DNA from: Pantoea cypripedii
Lineage (GTDB): Bacteria; Pseudomonadota; Gammaproteobacteria; Enterobacterales; Enterobacteriaceae
Direction of reading: 5' to 3'
Assembly: GCF_002095535.1 (NCBI RefSeq)
Contig: NZ_MLJI01000001.1
Location: forward strand, 356,690-420,689
DNA: 64,000 bases
Positions 1 through 8,517 of this stretch are shown in pieces. Position 1 is the first letter of the stretch. Each line of letters starts with the position of its first letter. The translations under genes and the position numbers were made by a program. The notes beneath the pieces are model-generated. The model saw only the letters and a program-made list of their open reading frames with translations. It had not been told where the DNA came from and ran no database searches.

Positions 1-14
1 CGGACCTAAGTCCG
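1..14. terminator. Hairpin downstream of gcd at window edge
   Basis: CGGAC (1-5), loop CTAA and GTCCG (10-14) form a perfect five-base stem 12 bases beyond the gcd stop codon. It is placed to end gcd transcription, but any T-tract on the minus strand would lie outside the window, so terminator activity cannot be judged. Confidence 0.35.
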
Positions 15-26
15 CTTTATTTATAG

Positions 27-2417
27 CTATTTTTCGTCCGGCAGTGCATAGGCAATGACGTAGTCGCCCAGCTTGGTACCAAACGAACCGTGACCACCTG
101 CAGCGATAACAACGTACTGCTTGCCATCCACTTCATAGGTCATCGGCGTTGCCTGGCCGCCAGCTGGCAGACGCGCCTGCCACAGCATTTCACCGGTATT
201 GGTGCTGAAGGCACGCAGGTAGTTATCTGCGGTCGCACCGATGAAGAACACGTTACCGGCTGTGGTGATCGGACCGCCGAGCATCGGCATACCCATCTTG
301 AACGGCAGCGGAACCGGTGCGCTATCGCGAACCGTACCAATGCGTTTTTTCCACACGGTTTCGTTAGTTTTCAGGTCAACAGCTGAGACATAGCCCCATG
401 CCGGTTGTTTACACGGCAGACCAAACGGTGACAGGAACGCGTTCAGTTCCACGCCATACGGCACGCCGTACTGTGGCTGAACACCGCTTTCGGTACCCGA
501 ACCGCCTTCCGCACCTTTCGGTGGCTCGATCGGGTTGCCCGGACCGCGCGGAATCAGTTTGGAAACGAACGGCAGGGCCATCGGGTTAGCGATAGCGATC
601 TGACGATGCGGATCGACCGCAATGCCACCCCATTCGAACATACCGAGGTTACCTGGGAACACCAGCGTACCCTGCTCAGACGGCGGCGTGAACGGACCGT
701 CATAGCGCAGGCGCTTGAAGATCACGCGGCACACCAGCTGGTCGTACATGGTTGCGCCCCACATATCCTTATCAGTCAGATTCTGCTTCGGACGGAAGGT
801 CAGTTCTGAGTAAGGCTGGGTCGGTGAAACGTGGTCACCTTTAGCTGCACCCTGCGGAACCGGGGTTTCCGGAGCCGGTACGACAGGTTTACCGGTGCGG
901 CGATCCAGTACAAAGATGTTACCGGTTTTCGCCGGGGCATAAATCACCGGTACGGTGTTGCCATCTTTGTCAGTGATATCGGCCAGCGTCGGCTGCGACG
1001 GCAGGTCCATATCCCACAGATCGTGATGCACGGTCTGATACGACCACACCAGCTTACCGGTGGTGGCGTTCAGCGCCAGTACGCTGCTCGCGTAGCGCTC
1101 CTGGTCAGGCGTACGGTTGCCACCCCAGATATCCGGAGTTGACACGCCCATCGGCAGGTAAACGATATCCAGTTTCGGATCGTACACCGCCGGTGCCCAG
1201 GAGTTCGGCGAGTTCATGGTAAAGGTGTGTTCATCGTCAGGAATCGCGTTCGGATCTTTCGCGCCCGGATCGAAGACCCACAGCAGTTTACCGGTGTTAA
1301 CGTCAAAGCCACGAATGACCCCTGACGGCTCACGGGTAGAGTAGTTATCCGTCACCGCACCGGCAATGATGATGGTGGTATCGGTGATGATCGGCGGTGA
1401 AGTCGGCTCATACTGACCCGGCGTCAGCACCGGCTGTTTGTGTTGCAGATCCAGCTCGCCGTTGTTGCCAAAAGAGGCACAACGCTCGCCAGTTTCTGCA
1501 TCCAGCGCGAACAGACGACCGTCGTTTACCGGCAGGTAAATACGGCGTGAGCACAGCGCAGGCTGGGTGTTGGACGCATCAGCAGCGGCCGGAACCTCGT
1601 GGTAAGACACGCCACGGCAGGTTACGTGCTGGAAAGTCGGGTTCGGCTTAAGGCCCGGATCGAATTTCCACTTCTGCTTACCGGTTTTCGCATCCAGCGC
1701 AAACAGGATTTGGTGCGGTGAGCAGAGATACAGCGTGTCGCGGATTTTAATCGGGGTCACTTCATCAGTGATTTCGCCCGGATCGTTCGGGGTCTTCAGG
1801 TCGCCAGTCTGGAACTGCCAGGCTACCTGCAGATTTTTCACGTTATCCGCATCGATTTGCTTAAGCGGTGAGAAGCGGGTGCCTTGCTGATCACGCGCAT
1901 ACGCTGGCCAGTCGCCATCGGCGATGTTGCTCAGCGGCTGTGCCTGAGGTGCGTTAGCCGCCGCGTCCGGCAGGGTGCCATTCAGCTCCTGCGGATCGTG
2001 GAAGACGGCCCACGCCAGCACCAGGACGCTGGCGATCAGGGCAATACCCATCGCGCTCAGTGCACCTTTACTGGCGTTGTTGAGTTTGCGATAGACAAAC
2101 GGCAACACCAGCCAGATACCAAAAATCACCAGCACGTCGGTACGCGGTGCCAGCGCCCAGAAGTCGAAGCCGACTTCCCACACGCCCCACACCAGCGTGG
2201 CCAGCAGCAGCAGGGCATACAACACCAATGCTGAACTGCTACGACGCCACAACAAAATAGCGGTGATTAACATAACCACACCGCCAATTACGTAGTACCA
2301 GGAACCTCCAATGGCGGCTAACCAAATGCCACCAACCAGCATAAACGCTCCTGTCAGCAGTGCGAACAGCACTGTCAGGAAGCGAATTACGCCAAAAGAT
2401 GAGGAAGCTTTCCCCAT
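27..2417 (-). CDS. gcd: Membrane-bound PQQ-dependent glucose dehydrogenase
   Basis: Quinoprotein glucose dehydrogenase of the inner membrane. It oxidises D-glucose to gluconolactone on the periplasmic side and passes electrons to ubiquinone. The first ~145 residues hold about five hydrophobic segments, including GGSWYYVIGG and WGVWEVGFDFWAL, as in E. coli Gcd. The rest is the PQQ propeller with CRGVSYHE, HHDLWDMD and repeated W-motif blades. I chose ATG 2417 over an in-frame start at 2480: it follows an AGAGG Shine-Dalgarno sequence eight bases away and gives 796 residues, the length of the E. coli enzyme. No pqq genes are in the window, so cofactor must come from elsewhere. In plant-associated relatives this enzyme acidifies the surroundings and dissolves phosphate (known for the family). 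Confidence 0.96.
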   Translation of the reverse strand: MGKASSSFGVIRFLTVLFALLTGAFMLVGGIWLAAIGGSWYYVIGGVVMLITAILLWRRSSSALVLYALLLLATLVWGVWEVGFDFWALAPRTDVLVIFGIWLVLPFVYRKLNNASKGALSAMGIALIASVLVLAWAVFHDPQELNGTLPDAAANAPQAQPLSNIADGDWPAYARDQQGTRFSPLKQIDADNVKNLQVAWQFQTGDLKTPNDPGEITDEVTPIKIRDTLYLCSPHQILFALDAKTGKQKWKFDPGLKPNPTFQHVTCRGVSYHEVPAAADASNTQPALCSRRIYLPVNDGRLFALDAETGERCASFGNNGELDLQHKQPVLTPGQYEPTSPPIITDTTIIIAGAVTDNYSTREPSGVIRGFDVNTGKLLWVFDPGAKDPNAIPDDEHTFTMNSPNSWAPAVYDPKLDIVYLPMGVSTPDIWGGNRTPDQERYASSVLALNATTGKLVWSYQTVHHDLWDMDLPSQPTLADITDKDGNTVPVIYAPAKTGNIFVLDRRTGKPVVPAPETPVPQGAAKGDHVSPTQPYSELTFRPKQNLTDKDMWGATMYDQLVCRVIFKRLRYDGPFTPPSEQGTLVFPGNLGMFEWGGIAVDPHRQIAIANPMALPFVSKLIPRGPGNPIEPPKGAEGGSGTESGVQPQYGVPYGVELNAFLSPFGLPCKQPAWGYVSAVDLKTNETVWKKRIGTVRDSAPVPLPFKMGMPMLGGPITTAGNVFFIGATADNYLRAFSTNTGEMLWQARLPAGGQATPMTYEVDGKQYVVIAAGGHGSFGTKLGDYVIAYALPDEK

Positions 2418-2700
2418 AATATTGACCTCTTTTTTCGCCATAAATCTAAAAGGAAACAACGTGTTGCGCTGTTCCCCCATATAAGGTACGAGGTGATGTA
2501 AATGTTTGCTGCTGCACTCTTCCGTTAAGTCAGATGATCCTTGTGCGTTAAATTTTATCTTAAAAACGTTAACAGGTTTGACTTTTTTAGTGCTTTAAAG
2601 CACTGGAATGGTAGTAGTGCGACATTTTATGAGGGGATTATGAGAATAGGCCCGGTGATATCGGGCCATAAAGGGAAAATGCGCTATTTTGTGTAACCGT
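2418..2700. other. gcd upstream region
   Basis: AT-rich stretch carrying the gcd promoter on the minus strand. It holds a perfect 16-base palindrome AGTGCTTTAAAGCACT (2589-2604) and a weak hairpin GGCCCG/CGGGCC (2649-2667) behind the neighbouring gene. I could not fix a convincing -35/-10 pair. No ORF of interest. Confidence 0.5.
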
Positions 2701-2706
2701 TTACAC
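2691..2706. promoter_or_regulatory. GalR/LacI-family operator-like palindrome
   Basis: GTGTAACCGTTTACAC matches the E. coli GalR/GalS operator consensus GTGKAANCGNTTNCAC at every specified position. It overlaps the stop codon of the 2701-3300 gene and lies about 275 bases upstream of the gcd start, so gcd is the likeliest target. Neither LacI-type regulator in the window is next to it. Confidence 0.55.
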
Positions 2707-3300
2707 TTCGAATAAATTGCTGCTGGTTCGCTGTTCCTGCCAGCCGCTGATATGCAATCGAGTATAGCTTTCTTCAGGCAAAACCAGACGTGAAGTGCGT
2801 AATATCACCTCTGCTTCTCTTTCGCGGAAGGAAGAGAGCATAAATGGAAAGCTGAACTTGAGATAATTTTCGCTGAAAAACTCGTCAGTCAGAACAATGC
2901 CGCTTAAGGGAAAGTTCTCAATATTTTGCCAGCGCGTACCGGGCGATGCCAGGTCATAGAGCCAGAAACGGAAATCTGACGCTCGTGACCGCAACTCAGG
3001 CCCGGCCTGTTGTAACGCATCATAGTTGATGGCCAGCCGGACATTGTCGGATCGCAAAAAGGAATAATTATCCGTTGCCTGTAAAAACTGCGTCAGCATA
3101 TTTCCCTGTAAAGGGATAATTATTAATTCTGGCATCGCCGGTAGATGGTTTTGCAAAGTAATTATGTTGCGTTCATTAAGTAATGTGTGGCTACCTTGCT
3201 CGCAATGCATAAAGGGTGCTGAATAACAGATACCCGTCAGCGCGCCATCAAAGCGGCGGATACGCTCGGTAACATAAGGGTTATATGCGTTGTTTTTCAT
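2701..3300 (-). CDS. Degenerate EAL-domain-like protein, function unknown
   Basis: 199 residues, not confidently recognised. The stretch LAINYDAL ... FWLYDLASPGTRWQNIENFP followed by LSGIVLTDEFF has the spacing of the EAL-domain region LDDFGTG...L..LPVD.IKID. The EAL signature itself and the metal-binding acidic residues of active c-di-GMP phosphodiesterases are missing. It may therefore be a YdiV/RflP-type regulator that binds protein or nucleotide without hydrolysing c-di-GMP; this is inference. No signal peptide or membrane segment. The gene is more AT-rich than gcd. An AGAG motif precedes ATG 3300. It appears monocistronic. Confidence 0.4.
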   Translation of the reverse strand: MKNNAYNPYVTERIRRFDGALTGICYSAPFMHCEQGSHTLLNERNIITLQNHLPAMPELIIIPLQGNMLTQFLQATDNYSFLRSDNVRLAINYDALQQAGPELRSRASDFRFWLYDLASPGTRWQNIENFPLSGIVLTDEFFSENYLKFSFPFMLSSFREREAEVILRTSRLVLPEESYTRLHISGWQEQRTSSNLFEV

Positions 3301-3720
3301 TTATCTCTATGAATAAATTAATTAACTGGAAGGATGGAGTTATTATAATGATGGTCGATCTGCTGCCATAATCCGTTTGCTAATATAAAACGTTTCCTTT
3401 GCAAAGATCATCTTTTTTATCTGTTTCTGCTAAAGAGATATTAGGCAGTATTACCGCAGTAATTAACGCTTTATTGTAACGTTCTGGAAGTCTCGCTATT
3501 TTCAACATAAAAAAATAAGCCTGCTAATATTCAGAACTCTACCTTTAGACTTTTCCCCTATAAGAGACTGTTTTTAAAGCGCACGGCTTGCCGTTGCCTG
3601 GCACGGTAAAATCCCGCACTCTGTGGCCTGAAAAAAAAGATAAGGAAAACCGTATTACGGTTTTCCATCAGGCCAGGTGCATGGCGGCCTGGCGGCAACA
3701 GAATTCAGGATGGGATAAAT
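3301..3720. other. Intergenic region with minus-strand-oriented hairpin
   Basis: 420 bases, AT-rich in the left two-thirds, no credible ORF. It separates two divergent genes and should contain both promoters. The right part has a strong hairpin (3644-3666, listed separately) and a second possible stem CCAGG...CCTGG just before the MFS gene start. Confidence 0.5.
3631..3666 (-). terminator. Rho-independent terminator on minus strand without an evident gene
   Basis: GGAAAACCGTA and TACGGTTTTCC form an 11-base perfect inverted repeat (3644-3666). Read on the minus strand the stem is followed by TTATCTTTTTTTTC, a good U-tract. No annotated minus-strand gene ends here, since the right-hand neighbour is on the plus strand. 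It may end antisense transcription or a small RNA. Confidence 0.55.
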
Positions 3721-4989
3721 ATGGGTTTACTGGCAACAGCTGCGGATGATTCGCTGCTGCGACACAGGTCATTCGTCGCCTTCTGGCTGGCGCGAACCTG
3801 CTCTTCGTTTGGTTTTCAGATGTTCTCGGTTGCCGTCAGCTGGCAGATCTACTCGTTAACCAACAGCGCGATGGCGCTGGGGATGATTGGTCTGATGCAG
3901 TTTCTGCCCTCGGTGCTGCTGGCGCTGCCCGCCGGGCATCTGGCAGATCAGTTTGATCGTCGCCGGATTGTGTTGTTGGGTCAGTTGGTGGAGTGGGGAG
4001 CGTTGCTGGCGCTGATGGTGCTGACGCTGTTCCACTGGGCGGATAAAACCGCCATCTGGAGCCTGGTGTTCCTGATTGCGGTGGCGAAGGCTTTGGAGTG
4101 GCCAGCGCTGTCATCGATGTTACCGGCGCTGGTGCCGCCCGAAATCCTGGCGCGCGCGACAGCAGCCAATGCGGTAGGTGGTCAGGCAGCGGTGATCATT
4201 GGTCCCACGCTGGGTGGGTTGCTGTATGTCGCCGGGCCGGATGTGGTATACGGCGTGGCCGCCTTGTTCTATTTATTCTCGCTGCTGCTGGTCAGCCGTA
4301 TCCGTTATGAGCGCCCGCCACAGACCCGCCTGCCGATGAACCTCACCAACCTGTTTGCCGGCGTCCATTTCATCCGCGAACGCAAAGATGTGCTCGGGGT
4401 GATTTCCCTCGATTTGTTCGCGGTGTTGCTCGGCGGTGCGACGGCGCTGCTGCCGATTTTTGCCAAAGACATTCTGCATACCGGTCCCTGGGGATTGGGC
4501 ATGTTACGCGGCGCACCTTCAGTGGGCGCGCTGCTGGTCGGCGTGTGGCTCAGCCGTCACAAGCTGGAAAAGCATGTCGGGATGATCATGTTTGGCGCGG
4601 TGGCGGGTTTTGGTGTTGCTACATTGATTTTCGCGCTTTCCAGTCAGCTGTGGCTGTCGTTACTGGCGCTGGCGGCGTTAGGCGCTTTTGATATGGTCAG
4701 CATGGTGATCCGTGGTTCACTGGTGCAACTGGATACGCCGGATGATATGCGCGGACGCGTCAACGCGGTCAACGCCATCTTTATTAATACTTCTAACCAG
4801 CTGGGCGAATTTGAATCCGGCATGCTGGCGGCGTGGCTCGGTGCGGTGCCCGCTGCGGCACTGGGCGGTATTGGTACGCTGGTGGTGGTGGCTCTCTGGA
4901 TGACGCTGTTCCCGCATTTGCGTAAGCGGCAGAAGCTGGAGAACGAACCCGCCGTTGTGCCAACAAAAACCGGCCAACAGGCCGGTTAA
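3721..4989 (+). CDS. MFS transporter of the EntS/MFS_3 type
   Basis: 422-residue major facilitator protein with about 12 hydrophobic segments. Motif A appears as GHLADQFDRRR after the second segment. A second motif-A-like stretch, DTPDDMRGRVNAVNAIFINTSNQLGEFESG, is typical of the MFS_3 group that includes the enterobactin exporter EntS and related effluxers. The natural substrate cannot be read from the sequence and no siderophore biosynthesis genes are nearby. It stands alone between an upstream regulatory region and a convergent oxidoreductase. The C-terminal ~20 residues are hydrophilic. Confidence 0.8.
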   Translation: MGLLATAADDSLLRHRSFVAFWLARTCSSFGFQMFSVAVSWQIYSLTNSAMALGMIGLMQFLPSVLLALPAGHLADQFDRRRIVLLGQLVEWGALLALMVLTLFHWADKTAIWSLVFLIAVAKALEWPALSSMLPALVPPEILARATAANAVGGQAAVIIGPTLGGLLYVAGPDVVYGVAALFYLFSLLLVSRIRYERPPQTRLPMNLTNLFAGVHFIRERKDVLGVISLDLFAVLLGGATALLPIFAKDILHTGPWGLGMLRGAPSVGALLVGVWLSRHKLEKHVGMIMFGAVAGFGVATLIFALSSQLWLSLLALAALGAFDMVSMVIRGSLVQLDTPDDMRGRVNAVNAIFINTSNQLGEFESGMLAAWLGAVPAAALGGIGTLVVVALWMTLFPHLRKRQKLENEPAVVPTKTGQQAG

Positions 4990-5020
4990 GGGTATTGCCA
5001 GTCCGCACTGCCATGACAAA

Positions 5021-5050
5021 GCTCGCGATCAGGGGGCAGGGATCGCGAGC
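5021..5050. terminator. Hairpin between convergent genes
   Basis: GCTCGCGATC (5021-5030) and GATCGCGAGC (5041-5050) form a perfect ten-base stem with a ten-base loop, midway between the stop codons of the MFS gene and the oxidoreductase. There is no T-tract on either side, so it may stall transcription or protect 3' ends. Confidence 0.5.
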
Positions 5051-5058
5051 GGTGGCCG

Positions 5059-6219
5059 TTAAACGGCCGATGTTTTCCCCAGGCTGGCGTCAAATTGTTT
5101 CCAGCTTTCTGTCATATCCACCACGGTTTTCGATTTTCGCGCTTCGTCGATTTTAATCGCGGTGAGCCCGGCTTCCAGTGCGTCCACCACCGTCACTTTC
5201 AGCGGCGTTCCCTGTTTAATGTGTTTCACAATCTCTTCGGCCATCAGCGCATCAGCGCCATAGTGACCATCGTAAGCGTTGCCGCTGTAAGTGGTGTCCA
5301 CTTCACGCTCACCGGTGCGGGCGTTATGCACGCGGAAGTAGTTACGCACAAAGTCGCCTTCCGCCATACCGTCCGTTCCCATCACGCAGAAGCGGCGGAA
5401 CTCATCCGGCACGTTGAGGTTGGCGTGGAAGGCGAGAGTGGCCCCACCGGCGTATTCAATGATGGCCGTCTGGTAATCGACGATATCAGCGTCGCTATCA
5501 AACACCGCGTCGGTGCTTGACCAGCCGCTCGGTTTGACGTGATACACCTCGGAAGCGGGGGTGATGGCACCCTGTGGCGCGTGCTGCGGCGTAAAGGATT
5601 TACGGCCACCAAAGCTGGCGACGCGCACCGGGCGTTCACCCATCAATCCCTGATAGAGATCGATATCGTGGCAGCATTTTTCCAGCATGTATGGACCGGC
5701 GTATTTCTCCAGACGACGCCAGTCGCGCTGGAAGAAAGCACCGTGGTACGGCTTGATATGTTCGGTTGCTTCGATTGAGGTGATCTCGCCAAGGCGTTTA
5801 TCATCGCGCGCGGCCAGCAGGTCGTGATACAGCGGTGAATAACGCAGCACCAGTCCGACCAGAATGCGCTCGTGACCATATTGCTGTACCAGCTGCGCCA
5901 TCGCCATGGTCTGTTCTTCATTGATCACCACCGGCTTCTCGGTGAACACGGTATAACCCGCCGCCAGCCCCTGACGAATATGGTCGAGATGCATAAAGTT
6001 CGGTGAACCGACCAGCAGCAGATCAAAGCCGCCGTGATCCAGCAGTGCGTCGATGCTGGCAAACGCCTGACCAGGATCGATACCAAAGGTGTGAAGATTG
6101 GGTAAACCCGCTGGAGCCGGATCGACATAACCCACGACGGAGAACTCTGTATCGGCTTTGCTGAACTCTTTCACCACATGGGAAAGACGAAAGCCAAGAC
6201 CAATAATGCCCACTTTCAT
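5059..6219 (-). CDS. Gfo/Idh/MocA-family oxidoreductase
   Basis: 386-residue NAD(P)-dependent sugar dehydrogenase-type protein. The Rossmann start MKVGIIGLGFRL is followed by VGSPNFMHLDHI, the conserved EKP (TEKPVV) that holds the cofactor and catalytic lysine, and EKCCHDIDLYQGLMG, which supplies the usual active-site HD pair in the C-terminal domain. The substrate is unknown. It is divergent from a BadF-type kinase and ROK regulator across about 270 bases, which suggests one sugar or amino-sugar pathway. The AT-rich divergent region contains ATGATT-TT-AATCAT (6358-6371), a possible operator for the ROK protein. Confidence 0.85.
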   Translation of the reverse strand: MKVGIIGLGFRLSHVVKEFSKADTEFSVVGYVDPAPAGLPNLHTFGIDPGQAFASIDALLDHGGFDLLLVGSPNFMHLDHIRQGLAAGYTVFTEKPVVINEEQTMAMAQLVQQYGHERILVGLVLRYSPLYHDLLAARDDKRLGEITSIEATEHIKPYHGAFFQRDWRRLEKYAGPYMLEKCCHDIDLYQGLMGERPVRVASFGGRKSFTPQHAPQGAITPASEVYHVKPSGWSSTDAVFDSDADIVDYQTAIIEYAGGATLAFHANLNVPDEFRRFCVMGTDGMAEGDFVRNYFRVHNARTGEREVDTTYSGNAYDGHYGADALMAEEIVKHIKQGTPLKVTVVDALEAGLTAIKIDEARKSKTVVDMTESWKQFDASLGKTSAV

Positions 6220-6357
6220 GTTATACCCCTGAAGCCCGTTGCCTGTTAGCTGCCCGACCCATCAGGCTGCTGATAATCTGACCGCTAACTTATTACGGCA
6301 GAAAAACTAATGTCAATGAATATCCTGGGTGTAAAAATCCTATAATTTGTTATTTGT

Positions 6358-6371
6358 ATGATTTTAATCAT
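6358..6371. promoter_or_regulatory. Inverted repeat in divergent promoter region
   Basis: ATGATT-TT-AATCAT has six-base arms and sits in the very AT-rich spacer between the oxidoreductase and the kinase-ROK operon. A TATAAT hexamer (6341-6346) lies just upstream. A ROK operator here is a guess from position; the repeat is short enough to occur by chance in such DNA. Confidence 0.3.
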
Positions 6372-6488
6372 TTTTATTTGATGTTGTGGCTTCCATATTT
6401 ATTTGTTATTGCGATTTAAGTTTTTTTACCCTATCTTTCGCACATCTATAAAGAGTCATTCCGAGCGGTGCAGGGCAGGAGGAAGCGC

Positions 6489-7367
6489 GTGCAGTCACTT
6501 ATGCTAGGTATCGATGGGGGTGGTACGCACTGTCGCGGACGCCTCACCGACGCTCAGGGGCAACTGCTGGCGGAAGCGCGCGGCGGGCCAGCCAACGTCT
6601 GGTCGCAGTTTGAAGCGGCGATTGACGCCATCGATCGGGTGATTGACGATCTCTTCACTCAGGCGGCATTACCGGCGACAGCACGGGCGCAAACCGTGCT
6701 GGTGGCGGGGCTGGCGGGGGCGAATGTCGCTTCGGTCAAAGCCCGTCTGGATAACTGGCAGCCCGTTTGCCAGGCGCGCTATGTTTTTACCGATGTCGAA
6801 ATTGCCTGCGCCGGGGCGCACGATGGCGCGCCTGGGGCGGTGTTTATTACCGGCACCGGCAGCCAGGGTGCTGCCTGGGATGGTGAACGCTTTACGTTGC
6901 TGGGTGGCTGGGGTTTCGCACTCTCCGATGCGGGTTCCGGCGCGGTGCTCGGTCAGCGGGCATTGCGGCTGGCGCTGCTGGCCCATGAAGGCATTGTGCC
7001 GTCCTCGGCGCTGACGCAGCGTATCATGGCGCATTATCACCACAGCCCGGAACAGATGCTCATCTGGTCACGTCAGGCGACACCTGCCGACTGGGGCCGG
7101 ATCGTGCCGGACATATTCGCCGCCGCACAGGCGGGGGATGAGCATGGTACTGCCTTAATTGAACAAACCGCGGCGGATATCGCGCAAATGGTCCAGCCAC
7201 TGCTGGCGCGCAGCCACGGTAAGCTGGCATTGATGGGCGGCTTAGCCACGCCGATTCAGCCCTGGCTCCCGACGGATATCGCCGCGCTGCTGGTGCCGCC
7301 CCAGGGCGATGCGCTGAGTGGGGCGATCCGGCTTGCCAGCCAGTTTAGCCTGAGCCAACTCGCGTAA
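6489..7367 (+). CDS. BadF/BadG/BcrA/BcrD-family ATPase, probable amino-sugar kinase
   Basis: About 292 residues of the actin-like ATPase superfamily. The phosphate-1 loop is MLGIDGGGTHCRGRL, and GAVFITGTGSQGAAW plus GGWGFALSDAGSGAVLG follow, as in N-acetylglucosamine or glucosamine kinases of the BadF group. I chose GTG 6489 because AGGAGG (6477-6482) lies six bases upstream; an in-frame GTG at 6468 would put that site inside the gene. The ROK regulator follows 28 bases downstream. The probable role is to phosphorylate an imported (amino) sugar; the exact sugar is unknown. Confidence 0.75.
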   Translation: MQSLMLGIDGGGTHCRGRLTDAQGQLLAEARGGPANVWSQFEAAIDAIDRVIDDLFTQAALPATARAQTVLVAGLAGANVASVKARLDNWQPVCQARYVFTDVEIACAGAHDGAPGAVFITGTGSQGAAWDGERFTLLGGWGFALSDAGSGAVLGQRALRLALLAHEGIVPSSALTQRIMAHYHHSPEQMLIWSRQATPADWGRIVPDIFAAAQAGDEHGTALIEQTAADIAQMVQPLLARSHGKLALMGGLATPIQPWLPTDIAALLVPPQGDALSGAIRLASQFSLSQLA

Positions 7368-7395
7368 CCTTTTCATTCTGCTGATAAAGAGAACC

Positions 7396-8517
7396 ATGAC
7401 TGCTCCGAACGTAACCGCCCGTATTCTGCGGCTGATTGTCGAAAATGCGCCGATAAGCCAGTCCGATCTCAAAGTGCGCAGCGGCCTGAGCATGTCAACG
7501 GTCTCGCAGGCCACCAATCGCCTGCTGACTGGCGGCATTGTGCAGGAGCTGGGGCTGCGCCGGGTCTCGATGGGACGACCCAAAACTCTGCTCGGCCTCA
7601 ATCCTGATCACGCCAGCGTGGTTGGTATCCAACTCAATGCGGAACGTAACCTGATTGTGCTGACCGACCTCGGCGGCAATATCATCGGCGAGCAGCAAAT
7701 GCCTTCCGGTGCGATGAGCCCGAAACAGCTGGGTGACGCGCTGGCGAAGTTTCTGCGCGGCGTAGAAGGCAAGAAAGTCGGTGCCATTGGCCTGGCGCTG
7801 TCCGGTCTGGTGGATGCCAGTAATGGCTATTGCGTGCGCTCACGCGTGCTGGACTGGGATAACGTGCCCATCGCCCGCCTGCTGGAAGAACGTTTTTCGC
7901 TACCGGTATTTATCGAAAACGACGCTAACGCGCTGGCGATGGCGGCGCTGGTGTTTGGTCAGCTTGGCCATGCGCAATCGGCGATTATCGCCACCTTCGG
8001 CAAAGGGATTGGCGCGGGTATTTTGCTGGATCGTCAGCTTTATCGCGGACGTCATGGCAAAGCGGGGGAGATTGGTAATGCCCTGCTGGGTGATGGTTCT
8101 GAGCGCCTGCTGGAAGATGTCGCCTCATCGCAGGCGATTCTGCACCGGGTGGCGGAGACGCTGAAAGAGGATGTACCGCCGACGCTGCGCGATTTGGATT
8201 TGCGTCCAACACCGGAGGTGTTAAGCGCGCTGGCGGAAGCCGGGCATCAGCTGGGCATGTCGCTGGCGAACCTGTCGATTGCCTATGATCCGGATGTGGT
8301 TTATCTGGCGATGGAGCCGCAAATGGCGTCGCGCATTCTGCTGGATAATATCACTCAGAGTTTCCAGAACTATCGTTTGAAGCTGACACCGCATATGACG
8401 CCGTTGCAGTTTATTACCGAGTCGAATCGGATGTGGGCGCAGGGCGCGGCGGGGTTTGCGGTGAATAAGTTGCTGGATTTGCTGGCGGCGCAAGCCGATG
8501 AAGAAATTACGTCTTAA
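7396..8517 (+). CDS. ROK-family transcriptional regulator lacking the zinc motif
   Basis: 373 residues with an N-terminal winged helix (ARILRLIVENAPISQSDLKVRSGLSMSTVSQATNRLL) and a ROK sugar-kinase-like body (GLALSGLVD, ENDANALAMAAL, FGKGIGAGILLD). NagC and Mlc carry a cysteine-rich zinc site after GEIGH. Here the stretch reads GKAGEIGNALLGDGSERLLED, with no cysteine and the histidine changed to asparagine. It may still bind DNA and sugar, but by a structurally altered hinge. It is cotranscribed with the kinase and likely represses the divergent oxidoreductase and its own operon. Confidence 0.8.
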   Translation: MTAPNVTARILRLIVENAPISQSDLKVRSGLSMSTVSQATNRLLTGGIVQELGLRRVSMGRPKTLLGLNPDHASVVGIQLNAERNLIVLTDLGGNIIGEQQMPSGAMSPKQLGDALAKFLRGVEGKKVGAIGLALSGLVDASNGYCVRSRVLDWDNVPIARLLEERFSLPVFIENDANALAMAALVFGQLGHAQSAIIATFGKGIGAGILLDRQLYRGRHGKAGEIGNALLGDGSERLLEDVASSQAILHRVAETLKEDVPPTLRDLDLRPTPEVLSALAEAGHQLGMSLANLSIAYDPDVVYLAMEPQMASRILLDNITQSFQNYRLKLTPHMTPLQFITESNRMWAQGAAGFAVNKLLDLLAAQADEEITS

